Positions 7,699 to 15,271 of a stretch of DNA of 15,762 nt are shown here, piece by piece. Each line of letters begins with the position of its first letter. Positions within the stretch are counted from its first letter, which is position 1. This stretch comes from Pirellulaceae bacterium (GTDB lineage: Bacteria > Planctomycetota > Planctomycetia > Pirellulales > Pirellulaceae): the NCBI GenBank assembly GCA_022448645.1, contig JAKVBZ010000103.1:1-15762 (forward strand). Reading direction: 5' to 3'. The notes under the pieces were generated by a model. It ran no database searches and was not told where the DNA came from. It saw only the letters and a list, made by a program, of their open reading frames with translations. The position numbers were made by a program, and so were the translations under genes.

Positions 7699-8829
7699 AT
7701 GTCGCATGCAGTTGGCCAGCGCCGATTTCTGGTTGCAGAGGACGAATTCCAGCGTTGGTTCGAGCAGGTTTTGTCCGCGCGGGGATTCGACGACACCGAA
7801 GCACAATTGGCGACGACCTTTGCCACGACGGCCGCCCTGTATGCGGTCGAGACTCATGGAGCTCGTAAACTGCTTCACCTTCTGGACGACGAATTTCGCC
7901 GCAGTCAATCGTGTCAGCCGGCGGTAGAACACGAAGTCATAGTAAACGCTGACGCCCTAGAGGTATGGGACGCCCATCTTAAACTGGGGCCCGCTGTAGC
8001 CCACTTGGCGCAGCAACGCGCCCATGAGCTCGCTTCACGTGCGGGCGTCGGTATTGTCTGTGTCCGCAACACCAATCATTACGGGTGGGGCGGCGCCTAT
8101 GCATTACAGTTCATGCAAGACGGGTTTCTAAGCGGGAATATCTGCCAGGGAGCCATTCCTATCGTTACTCCGATAGGCGGCAACGAACCACGAATGGGAT
8201 GCAACGCCGTCAGTATTGCCTTGGAAAGCCACTCACCTGACTGTCCTTTTTTCCTGTGGGACGCCGGCATTGGTGCAGTGAGTTGGGGAGAAGTGCAGCG
8301 CAGCCTTCTCGACGGTAGCCCGCTACCCACAGGTTGTGTTGTCGACAAACATGGCCAAAAAACCACCCATGCTGACGAAGCAGCATCTCTTCTGCCGGCT
8401 GGTTCTATAGGTAATACCCTGGGGATGTTGATCGAGTTGTTGGCCGCACAGATTGGCGCTGGCGATCCTAGGTTCCGATCTGCTCCGCCCAACGACACTC
8501 CAGCTGGCGAACCTGTCACCTGTTCATTCGTCCATTTCTGTTTGAATCTAAACCTGTTCAATGCCCTGGCGTTTCCGCATGCAAGATCGCGAGCCGAAAA
8601 TGTGGCTGCGATGGCTGAAGCTTTGCTGGACGGAAACGGATCGGCACGCTTGAGTGGAATGCGAAAATGGCAGGCCAGGCAACGAGCTGAAGAAGCCGGC
8701 GGACTCTTGTTTTCAACTGAGTCGATGGATGCCTTTCGGCATGAAACGGAGTCGCAGGGCGTCCCTTTTATGTCGGACGTACGAGAAGTACAAGTCCATA
8801 TAACGGAACTGCACGTCGCCAGGAAATAG
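7699..8829 (+). CDS. Ldh/MDH2-family NAD(P)-dependent oxidoreductase, divergent
   Basis: A 376-residue protein resembling the malate/L-lactate dehydrogenase type 2 family (which includes AllD, YiaK and DpkA): NAD(P)-linked reduction of 2-keto acids or cyclic imino acids, in the cytoplasm. Seen: the N-terminal ETHGARKL segment with the family's histidine (H53), VRNTNHYGWGGAY (H127), and the PTGCVVDKHGQKTTHADEA segment. Several motifs have decayed. The family's usual 'DMATS' is DAGIG in the FLWDAGIGAVSWGEV region, and the glycine-rich 'GGxKGxGLA' is GSIGNTLGM, without the lysine. Substrate, or even activity, may therefore differ. The ATG at 7699 has AAGGG nine bases upstream (7685-7689). A TTG at 7690 with GGAG before it is an alternative, adding three residues. 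Last gene of the operon; no convincing terminator in the 143 bases before the convergent sulfatase. Confidence 0.85.
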   Translation: MSHAVGQRRFLVAEDEFQRWFEQVLSARGFDDTEAQLATTFATTAALYAVETHGARKLLHLLDDEFRRSQSCQPAVEHEVIVNADALEVWDAHLKLGPAVAHLAQQRAHELASRAGVGIVCVRNTNHYGWGGAYALQFMQDGFLSGNICQGAIPIVTPIGGNEPRMGCNAVSIALESHSPDCPFFLWDAGIGAVSWGEVQRSLLDGSPLPTGCVVDKHGQKTTHADEAASLLPAGSIGNTLGMLIELLAAQIGAGDPRFRSAPPNDTPAGEPVTCSFVHFCLNLNLFNALAFPHARSRAENVAAMAEALLDGNGSARLSGMRKWQARQRAEEAGGLLFSTESMDAFRHETESQGVPFMSDVREVQVHITELHVARK

Positions 8830-8972
8830 CCACAGCGCATTTTGAGCGGCACAAGGAAGCCCACAATCCTGTTTCGCAAGCACCAAGATCTGCCGGTGAA
8901 AATATTTTCGGCCACCATCCTGTGGCAACACCTCTTCGGCTGAGATCGGAGGCCCAAGCTGCCAGCAGTTAA

Positions 8973-10448
8973 TCAGGATTCGTGAGTTTGCTGCAACCTT
9001 ACTACAAACGGATCGGTTGTCCGGCGAGCCCATGCCAACAATCCATTCCGTAGCTCAGTTTCTGTATCAACGATGCCTGAGTTGCCAGAAAGATTTTTCA
9101 TCTCTCCCGGATCGTCTACCAAATGGTACAACTCGACAGCATTGTTTTCGTGCAAAACATATTTCCATGGACGACGCACCAGCACTCGCCAGTTTTCGAC
9201 TCCCTGCCATTCAGCCTGAAACGGGGACATGTTGTACTGGACGAAGCAGTCACGTGAGTTAGACGGCTGCTGTTTGCCCTGCAGATATGGCAGCAGGTTT
9301 TCACCTTCTAACTGCATCGAATCGACATCCATCCCGGCAGCAGCCAACAGCGTGGCGGCAATATCCGTGTGACTGACATCCAGTTGACAGCGAGTTCCCT
9401 GAGGAATGACGCCCGGCCAGCGCAGCACACAGGGTACCCGCACCGCTTCTTCGTAGGGACACATTTTTTGGCTCAGTTCATGTTGTCCTAGCATGTCGCC
9501 GTGATCGGATACCATCACCAACAAAGTATTGTCCAATAAACCAACCTCTTCCCAACGGGCGATCAGCTGTTCGAATAATGAATCAATGTAGGTTGCATAG
9601 CCCCAATACACAGCAATTGATTTGCGCCAAGAATCAAAGTCATTCCCAAACTCGTTGCGCAGCTTGCGATAGTAACAGCCATCTAAAAAATCCGGTTCGC
9701 CGTCAGCGGGTCCCCAATTGGTAGGTGGTTCGATCAACTGAGGATCGTACATGTTGTAGTACCGTTCAGGCACCATGAGTGGTGGGTGAGGTCCTTCTAG
9801 ACTAAGGCAGGCAAAATAGGGTGCATTGGTTTGGCGTAAAGCAAATTGTTCCAATGCATGTCCCAGTATCCAACGGTTGTGTTCTTTGTCTTCCGGAATA
9901 TCCAAGATCGCTGTTGTCGGCAGGCTCATACCTGGCTCGTGCCGAGACCGAAAAGGTTTACTACGTTCCGGGTCGTGGAACACGAATCCGTCGGGTACAC
10001 CCTGAAAGCGGCACCATTCGGTGTAATCGCGTTCGGCTTGATCGCATGCGGATGCCAGATCGAACGACTGCCGAATACTTGTCTCGCCTAAATGCCATTT
10101 GCCCGTGTAGGCAGTGTGGTATCCTTCCTGCCTCAAAAAGTGCGAAATGGGTGGGATGTTTATTTCGACAGACTGATCACCCCCACTACCGTCATTCTTT
10201 TCGGCATATGCAAAAGCCACGGTTGGCATACCCGCCTGATGCGGTTGCATGCCAGTCATCAAGGACGCACGTGCGGGTGAACAAATGGGGCTGGTCGTGC
10301 GCAACTGTTCCAACAAAACACCTTCAGCTGCAATACGATCCCAGGTAGGAGTCCGACAAGCTGTCTGGCCTAACACTCCCAGTGTGTCTAGACGCTGATT
10401 GTCGCTAATTAATAACAGGATATTTGGCCGGTCAGATCGAGATGACAC
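8973..10448 (-). CDS. Type I (formylglycine) sulfatase
   Basis: A 491-residue sulfatase that would hydrolyse sulfate esters, probably from polysaccharide-derived substrates. With the preferred start, the metal-binding opening is ISDNQRLDTLG (D16-N17). The catalytic signature is C56-S-P-A-R60, where the cysteine would be converted to formylglycine. TGKWHLG supplies K117 and H119, EGPHPP supplies H221, SDHGD supplies D315-H316, and YEEAVRVPCVLRWPG is the usual late motif. The second aspartate of the common 'DDQ' motif is Asn here. The frame extends to a TTG at 10496, but the GTG at 10448 has GGAAGGG nine bases ahead and begins directly at the domain (SSRSDRPNIL), so I choose it. Neither start gives a signal peptide, so a cytoplasmic location is likely. 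Convergent with the Ldh-like gene. The S1 subfamily and substrate cannot be told by eye. Confidence 0.92.
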   Translation of the reverse strand: MSSRSDRPNILLLISDNQRLDTLGVLGQTACRTPTWDRIAAEGVLLEQLRTTSPICSPARASLMTGMQPHQAGMPTVAFAYAEKNDGSGGDQSVEINIPPISHFLRQEGYHTAYTGKWHLGETSIRQSFDLASACDQAERDYTEWCRFQGVPDGFVFHDPERSKPFRSRHEPGMSLPTTAILDIPEDKEHNRWILGHALEQFALRQTNAPYFACLSLEGPHPPLMVPERYYNMYDPQLIEPPTNWGPADGEPDFLDGCYYRKLRNEFGNDFDSWRKSIAVYWGYATYIDSLFEQLIARWEEVGLLDNTLLVMVSDHGDMLGQHELSQKMCPYEEAVRVPCVLRWPGVIPQGTRCQLDVSHTDIAATLLAAAGMDVDSMQLEGENLLPYLQGKQQPSNSRDCFVQYNMSPFQAEWQGVENWRVLVRRPWKYVLHENNAVELYHLVDDPGEMKNLSGNSGIVDTETELRNGLLAWARRTTDPFVVRLQQTHES

Positions 10449-10820
10449 GTAATCAGGCCCTTCCGTAAAAGCTTGGCATCCTTTGACCACACACAAAGTG
10501 TGCGCTGCAACATGGTTCCTAGTGAGACAACTTCTGGCAGCGATATGTTACTTGGACCTGATAGTCAAGGAAAGACACTGCATGGGACCTCAGCCACTCT
10601 TGGTAGCCATCCTGTATGTAGGCGGTGGTTTCGGCGCGGGCAGGTTTTTAGCTTCCGTTAAAACATCTCAAAGGCTGGGCGCGAGAAAGTGGCTGGATGG
10701 TGATGGGAATGGCTGCCCGGTTCATGGCTCTTGCCGATGTGATGAGGTCGGGCACACGGTGTCTTCATTTTGATCGAATCCCGTTACACCGTTGCCAACA
10801 GATAAATGAACTGAGGGTAT
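10449..10820. other. Intergenic spacer upstream of the sulfatase (372 bases)
   Basis: No supported gene. A short plus-strand open frame (10483-10773) has no recognisable domain or ribosome-binding site. The sulfatase promoter is expected here, but I do not see a convincing one. The spacer ends at the terminator of the next minus-strand gene. Confidence 0.6.
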
Positions 10821-10853
10821 AAAAAAACACCGGGCCCGTGTCAGGCCCGGTGT
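10821..10853 (-). terminator. Intrinsic terminator of the mechanosensitive channel gene
   Basis: On the minus strand a perfect 10-base-pair stem, ACACCGGGCC (10844-10853, read in reverse) with GGCCCGGTGT (10827-10836), closes a 7-base loop. It is followed by a run of T (10821-10826), then ATA. It begins 27 bases after the channel gene's stop codon. Stem, spacing and U-tract all fit a Rho-independent terminator reading leftwards. Confidence 0.93.
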
Positions 10854-10880
10854 CATCACCCTAGGAAACTTGTCGTTTCT

Positions 10881-11762
10881 CTAGCCTTGTCGCTTCACAG
10901 TCATTTCCAACAGCTGTCCGTTGGGAATAAAAAGTGCTGTACCGTCGGCCATGTTGACCTTCGTATTGACAGTACCGACGTAATCCACTGCTCCTTGGTC
11001 ATCTCCAATGATCAGCCGGGCGCCATTCTCGTAGGATTCCCGTGCATAAACGCCGGAAACGACGTTACGGGCTGTGTCACGAGTCCCGAAGCCGACGGAA
11101 ATCGCCAATGCAGCACCGAAAGCGATAAGTACGATTTCGATGACGCGATTCAGCAACTCTGTCTCAATCTGAAGCTGACCAATCGCCAAAGCACCGACTA
11201 CAACAATCAGAATGCCGTAGACGAGCTGCGACACGGGCTTGGCATATTCGATCCCAATCCGGTCTGCCGCGCCTTCTAAAAGCTTCTTAACGAAGCTCGA
11301 CAACATCAATCCAATGACCACGATGAGTGCGGCACCAATCACGTTAGGCAGATAATTTACGAACGAGTCGATCGTATGCGAAACGTTTTCCAAACCCAAT
11401 GCATCGGCAGCTGAAATCAGAGTGACTAGCATGATCAGCCAAAAAACAAGCTTACCAACCACGTCGGATGGGGTGAGCTTGACACCAACACTATCCAGAG
11501 ACGCAGAAAGTCCCGCTTTTTCACTGGCAGTGTCAAACTGTAATTGCCGTAGCAATCCACAAGCAACGCGCTGTAGAAGTTTGGAAACGAAGTATCCCAA
11601 AACCAAAATGATGAGGGCACCAATGAGGCTGGGAAGAAAACCCGCAATGGTGGTTGTCAGCTCTGAAACAGAACCGACTACGGAGTCTTTTAATTGAGCT
11701 GACCATTCTGTAACTTTTGCTGCACCATCGGTTACTGAGTTGGCTTGTGCGAATAAATACAT
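10881..11762 (-). CDS. MscS-family mechanosensitive ion channel with conserved TM-helix repeats
   Basis: A 293-residue inner-membrane channel that would release solutes under membrane tension. Five hydrophobic segments: about 41-62, 101-120, 136-158, 176-197 and 205-226. Segments one and three are related copies (LPSLIGALIILVLGYFVSKLL and LPNVIGAALIVVIGLMLSSF), the 'conserved TM helix' repeat. The pore-lining region and its exit are recognisable in AFGAALAISVGFGTRDTARN. A short beta domain follows, with the typical GTALFIPNGQL near the end; the large C-terminal vestibule of E. coli MscS is absent. The start at 11762 is chosen because AAAGGA lies eight bases upstream; an upstream in-frame start at 11795 lacks this. 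Preceded by a small membrane-protein gene and an ECF sigma gene on the same strand, and closed by a strong terminator. Confidence 0.9.
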   Translation of the reverse strand: MYLFAQANSVTDGAAKVTEWSAQLKDSVVGSVSELTTTIAGFLPSLIGALIILVLGYFVSKLLQRVACGLLRQLQFDTASEKAGLSASLDSVGVKLTPSDVVGKLVFWLIMLVTLISAADALGLENVSHTIDSFVNYLPNVIGAALIVVIGLMLSSFVKKLLEGAADRIGIEYAKPVSQLVYGILIVVVGALAIGQLQIETELLNRVIEIVLIAFGAALAISVGFGTRDTARNVVSGVYARESYENGARLIIGDDQGAVDYVGTVNTKVNMADGTALFIPNGQLLEMTVKRQG

Positions 11763-11809
11763 ATTGCTATTCCTTTCAGATTTGTCGCTACGCAACCTTT
11801 GTTAAATAC

Positions 11810-12013
11810 TCAGGTGCGGCGCGAACGAGTCTGCCTGTTCGTGGGAACAGGCCATGTTGAACACACGGCTCCCAGGAGTAATAGACCCGTCCAGAAAACT
11901 ACGATACAAAACCTCAATAAATCGCGAATTCCGACTTCTCCACGCGCGCGCTGGACGATAAGTCGAATTCGCTCTTCAGACCGAGTGTCCGAAGTGGCGT
12001 TCGTATCACGCAT
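11810..12013 (-). CDS. Small single-helix membrane protein
   Basis: A 67-residue frame in the gap between the sigma factor and channel genes, on the same strand. Residues 1-31 are charged and probably helical (RSEERIRLIVQRARGEV), residues 33-52 form one hydrophobic helix (LLRFCIVVFWTGLLLLGAV), and the last 15 are basic and Pro/Thr-rich. Purine-rich GGGAGAAGAG ends seven bases before the ATG. No family is recognised. Its position invites the guess that it is a membrane partner or regulator of either neighbour (an anti-sigma-like tether, or a channel accessory), but there is no zinc-finger His/Cys motif of the ZAS anti-sigma type. It could still be a chance open frame, but the one-helix architecture, plausible ribosome-binding site and 47-base spacing to the channel gene favour a real gene. 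Confidence 0.55.
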   Translation of the reverse strand: MRDTNATSDTRSEERIRLIVQRARGEVGIRDLLRFCIVVFWTGLLLLGAVCSTWPVPTNRQTRSRRT

Positions 12014-12028
12014 GACGAATCTCTTCTC

Positions 12029-12067
12029 CCTATCCGTGATTCCGTGTGAAATTACGGCCTATCCGTG
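12029..12067. repeat. 10-base direct repeat in the leader of the small membrane protein gene
   Basis: CCTATCCGTG occurs at 12029-12038 and again at 12058-12067, 29 bases apart, between the small membrane protein's ATG and the sigma gene. A nearby inverted hexamer pair, TGACTT (12082-12087) and AAGTCA (12103-12108), lies just beyond. Together they could be regulatory sites for the small protein/channel pair. No function is demonstrated. A run of nine A (12116-12124) follows, giving a U-tract without a GC-rich stem downstream of the sigma gene. Confidence 0.4.
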
Positions 12068-12152
12068 CCGTCTATAGGTTTTGACTTCCCCGAGACCCCC
12101 AAAAGTCACACGGCGAAAAAAAAATCCCAAAATCCTCTTTTTGCCCACTCGA

Positions 12153-12719
12153 CTACGGCGATGTTTTACCCGCACGAGAAATCTGGTAGGCATCGGTAAG
12201 CCGTTTTTCGGCCCGGTATAAGCGCATTTTGGCCGCACTCAGCTTCAGTTCCAAAGAGGCAGCCAAATCCTCGAAGGACAGTTCCGCAATGTGTCGCAAA
12301 TAGAGTATGTGGCGATCTTCGACCGTCATTAAATCCAATGCATCCGCCAAAATTCCACCAATCGGCAGCAGTCCTACCTCCGCTTCGGCAGCCACTTCTT
12401 CCAAAATCACATCTCGTTCCGTGGGGAACTTTGTTTGTTGGGATTTGGATCGTTTGTACTTAGTGGCACAGACATTCGTCACGATTCGATAAAGCCACGA
12501 TTTAAAAGAAGCCTCAAAGCGAAACTTTGGCAGTGCATGAAAGACACGTAAGAAAACATCCTGAGAAGCTTCTTCAGCTTCTTCTGGGTTGTGAAGATAG
12601 CGAACGCATGCGTTGAATACGAGCGTTTCATATCGACGGAGGATCTGCTCGAACGAATCTGTTCGATATGGCAGCTCCTGCTGACATCGCTTTACGAGTT
12701 CATCGTCCGTGACATTCAT
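12153..12719 (-). CDS. ECF-type sigma-70 family RNA polymerase sigma factor
   Basis: A 188-residue two-domain sigma factor. Sigma region 2 spans about 25-92: YETLVFNACVRYL, then EEAEEASQDVFLRVFHAL, then FKSWLYRIVTNVC. This includes the acidic core-binding helix and the aromatic/basic -10 recognition segment. Region 4 spans about 125-175: LMTVEDRHILYLRHIAELSFEDLA, then SAAKMRLYRAEKRL, a helix-turn-helix for the -35 element. A linker of about 30 residues, with an acidic patch (ILEEVAAEAEVG), joins them, and the C-terminus is short, so there is no extra regulatory domain. The ATG at 12719 starts immediately before the first helix. An upstream TTG at 12752 lacks a ribosome-binding site, so I reject it. 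No classical anti-sigma gene is adjacent; the small membrane protein 139 bases downstream is the only candidate partner. Confidence 0.93.
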   Translation of the reverse strand: MNVTDDELVKRCQQELPYRTDSFEQILRRYETLVFNACVRYLHNPEEAEEASQDVFLRVFHALPKFRFEASFKSWLYRIVTNVCATKYKRSKSQQTKFPTERDVILEEVAAEAEVGLLPIGGILADALDLMTVEDRHILYLRHIAELSFEDLAASLELKLSAAKMRLYRAEKRLTDAYQISRAGKTSP

Positions 12720-13282
12720 GCAGTTGCCTGGCTTGTCTTCCGTGTATGACAATGTCAGCCGTGGGCCACGCTTAGACTACGTGTCGCTTCCGCCCGAGAC
12801 AAACGTGGCAACACCATTTTGGAACAATCAACGGTATTAACTCAACACAAATTCTCCCCCAACTTGTACACTTTTCCTCCACATTTACCTCACACGCTAT
12901 AAACGCCAAACAAATAGCCATGCTAGCAGTCGTGTCTGCTGCTCAGACCATTGTGGCGCTAGGCAATCTTTGTAGCCTGGGCCCCTCATCGCATACATCC
13001 ACCTCGTGATTTTTGGTGACCCGGTGCATCCGCGAGGGAAATCATACCCTTGGCTTGGTCCCTTGCTGACGCATCGGCTTGCCAGTTTCCAGGAGAAAAA
13101 TCGTCAGGACAACTTCAAAGCAGTGCCTGTATTCGTTTCTCATCAAATGGACCTTGCAAGACCCCAATGAACGTTGAATGCAACGAGTGTGCTACATGTG
13201 TTTGAACTAATGGGATCTACAGTTTAAAATCTGAAAACACAGCAATCCATTTCATCGAGTTCATACTTGATTGAGGCACTTC
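12720..13282. other. Long divergent intergenic spacer (about 560 bases)
   Basis: Lies between the sigma factor gene (minus) and the DUF4838 gene (plus). I find no gene-like open frame with a ribosome-binding site on either strand, no tRNA-like fold and no clear repeat array. It should contain both divergent promoters; only the one for the DUF4838 gene (13202-13230) is convincing. Its length leaves room for a small RNA or several regulator sites, but I see no positive evidence for either. Confidence 0.55.
13202..13230 (+). promoter_or_regulatory. Candidate sigma70-like promoter of the DUF4838 gene
   Basis: TTGAAC (13202-13207, 4/6 match) and TAAAAT (13225-13230, 5/6 match) are separated by the optimal 17 bases. 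Transcription would begin near 13237, leaving a leader of about 45 bases before the ATG at 13283, which includes the ribosome-binding site GAGG at 13273-13276. Confidence 0.45.
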
Positions 13283-15202
13283 ATGCTTGTCACGCGCATT
13301 TCTATTTTTACCGCCATCATTACCATCTTCACGCACACAGCCCTGTGCATTGATTTAGCTGACCTGGACGACTGGAATATTGTCGTGGCGGCAGACGCGA
13401 TTCCCAGTGAGAAGTATGCGGCAGAAGAATTCCAAAAGTTTCTCGACCAAGCGACAGGTAGAAAACTGCCCATCGTTCATCAGACAAAACAACCAGTGCG
13501 GCACATATTTATTGGCTCCGGGCCAGCCATGCGAGCCAGTTCCGTTGGTTTCGCCACAACAGACATGGGCCCCGAAGATTTACGTATTGTCGTTGGTGAC
13601 AACAACATTGTTATTGCAGGGGGGGCAACACGTGGCACCTTGTATGGCGTTTACACCTTTCTGGAAGACTACCTTGGAATTCGTTTTCTAACTGCCCAGG
13701 TCACACACATCCCAACGATAAAATCATCGCTACTCATCGAGCCGGTGGACCGCTCGTACCATCCGCCTTTCGCTTATCGCATGTATCTGAAGCAGGAAGT
13801 TATGACGGATCTTGAGTTTGGTGTCCGGCGCCGACAAAACGCATCTGGCTACAACGCGCGTCAAGAATCCCGTTTCGGTGAACGGTTCGGCGGTGAAGCC
13901 ATCGGCGGAGTCTACCTGCACAATAATTTTCAACTCGATGGCGTCTCCTTTGACGAACACCCCGAATGCTTTTGCCTTTACCAAGGCGAGCGACGCCCAC
14001 TTCAACCTTGTTTATCTCATCCTTTGGTCCGGGAACTTGTACTTGAGCGGGTCATGAAGAGCCTGCCCCACTATCGAACCGGCGACACCATCCCCTTAGC
14101 TCAAAACGACGCACCCGGTGGTTGTGAGTGCGAAAATTGTGCTCAGATCCAGCGTGAAGGTGACGAGCCAGGTGAAGTACCTGTGCCTCAAGAAACGCCA
14201 ATGGGACTTAGTTTCATTCCCGTCAACGGTCCGCCATCGGCTGTGATCATCGACTTTGTCAACTACGTAGCAGAGCATGTGGCGGACGAACGTCCGGACT
14301 TATTTGTAGGCACCGAGGCTTACTCCTATTCCATGATGCCACCCCGCAAAACAAAAACGCTACCCAATGTAAAAGTGCAACTCGCGATGTATCACGCTTG
14401 TGTGATGCATGCCTTCGACGACGCAGATTGTCCCGTCAACTCCCAGACCGGATCCTACCTTCGTGGATGGGGAGAATCCTGCCAGAACCTGTTGTTTTGG
14501 CATTACGATCTGAATCCTCGCGACTATTTGTACCTGGCCCCCAATCTTCGCGCGCTCGGCTCCCACATTCAGGCCTTTCAACGCGGTCATGGACAAGGCA
14601 TCTTTATGCAAGGTCCAGCCCAGAATGCAGAATTCAGCGATCTACGAGCCTACGTCACAACGTCTCTCATTTGGGATCCCTCGCAGGATATTGACGTGCT
14701 GATTGACGAATTCTTGCAACTTTATTACCGCCAATCGGCTAAACCGATCCGGCGTTGGATCGATCTGGTGCACGATCAAGCAGTGACTTCCGGAAAACAC
14801 ACGAACATCAACTTTACGCCGATCAGTTGTGGTATGGACCAAGAATTAGGCGATCAAGGCGTGAAGTTATTCGCGGAGGCGATGGCCTTGGCCGACGACG
14901 ACGAGATTCGGAACCGGGTGGAAAAAGTCTCCGTGACGGCTTTACGACTAGCGCTAGAACCTGTTTTCTGGAACGCCATCGAAGCTCCTCGGCGGGTGAT
15001 TATCTTGAAAGACACGACCCTCGAAAAAGAACTGATGCCGTTAGATGAAGAAGAAAAGCAACGGCTACGCCCTCAAGTCCGCCAATTGTTTGAACTCTGT
15101 TCCAAACATGCCATCACGGTATACATGGAAGGTGCGTACACGACAGTCGCTCTTGACGCCGTGCGCAAGTACTACGGTCTCTCAGACGGCGAGCCTCTAT
15201 AG
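13283..15202 (+). CDS. Secreted DUF4838-domain protein, glycoside-hydrolase-like
   Basis: A 639-residue exported protein. A hydrophobic signal peptide (about residues 1-22, RISIFTAIITIFTHTA) is followed by a domain resembling the N-terminal domain of GH67 alpha-glucuronidases (about 25-150: AAEEFQKFLDQATGRKLPI, GGATRGTLYGVYTFLEDYLGIRFLT). The DUF4838 domain (about 150-440) follows, with NDAPGGCECENC (Cys281, Cys283, Cys286), a family hallmark that may bind a metal or form a disulfide-stabilised loop, and then the FWHYDLNPRDYLYLAPNL segment. DUF4838 proteins occur in polysaccharide-degrading bacteria, but a reaction is not established. The ATG at 13283 is preceded by GAGG with six-base spacing; a TTG at 13271 is in frame but lacks its own site. 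It stands alone with its own promoter and converges on the SDR gene. Confidence 0.9.
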   Translation: MLVTRISIFTAIITIFTHTALCIDLADLDDWNIVVAADAIPSEKYAAEEFQKFLDQATGRKLPIVHQTKQPVRHIFIGSGPAMRASSVGFATTDMGPEDLRIVVGDNNIVIAGGATRGTLYGVYTFLEDYLGIRFLTAQVTHIPTIKSSLLIEPVDRSYHPPFAYRMYLKQEVMTDLEFGVRRRQNASGYNARQESRFGERFGGEAIGGVYLHNNFQLDGVSFDEHPECFCLYQGERRPLQPCLSHPLVRELVLERVMKSLPHYRTGDTIPLAQNDAPGGCECENCAQIQREGDEPGEVPVPQETPMGLSFIPVNGPPSAVIIDFVNYVAEHVADERPDLFVGTEAYSYSMMPPRKTKTLPNVKVQLAMYHACVMHAFDDADCPVNSQTGSYLRGWGESCQNLLFWHYDLNPRDYLYLAPNLRALGSHIQAFQRGHGQGIFMQGPAQNAEFSDLRAYVTTSLIWDPSQDIDVLIDEFLQLYYRQSAKPIRRWIDLVHDQAVTSGKHTNINFTPISCGMDQELGDQGVKLFAEAMALADDDEIRNRVEKVSVTALRLALEPVFWNAIEAPRRVIILKDTTLEKELMPLDEEEKQRLRPQVRQLFELCSKHAITVYMEGAYTTVALDAVRKYYGLSDGEPL

Positions 15203-15271
15203 ACTCATCAGTCCAATCGCTGGCGGTTCAACCGAAGGCACCGGCACAGGACAGCCAAAGGCCACTTGTCG

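Noticed and set aside
8911..8926. Stem-loop GCCAC/GTGGC as a terminator of the Ldh-like gene
   Set aside because: Only five pairs and no U-run in either direction, so not a credible terminator.
8097..8957. 286-codon minus-strand open frame opposite the Ldh-like gene
   Set aside because: It lies almost wholly antisense to a recognisable protein-coding gene, its translation is Arg/Ser/Pro-rich with no domain, and it results from codon bias on the opposite strand.
9821..10348. 175-codon plus-strand open frame inside the sulfatase
   Set aside because: Fully antisense to conserved sulfatase motifs, so it is a shadow.
10483..10773. 96-codon plus-strand open frame upstream of the sulfatase
   Set aside because: No ribosome-binding site, no recognisable domain, partly overlaps the sulfatase's upstream region, and has atypical composition. 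It might be a small gene, but I cannot support it.
12113..12152. Intrinsic terminator after the sigma factor gene
   Set aside because: There is a nine-base U-tract in the transcript but no GC-rich stem ahead of it, so I do not call it a terminator.
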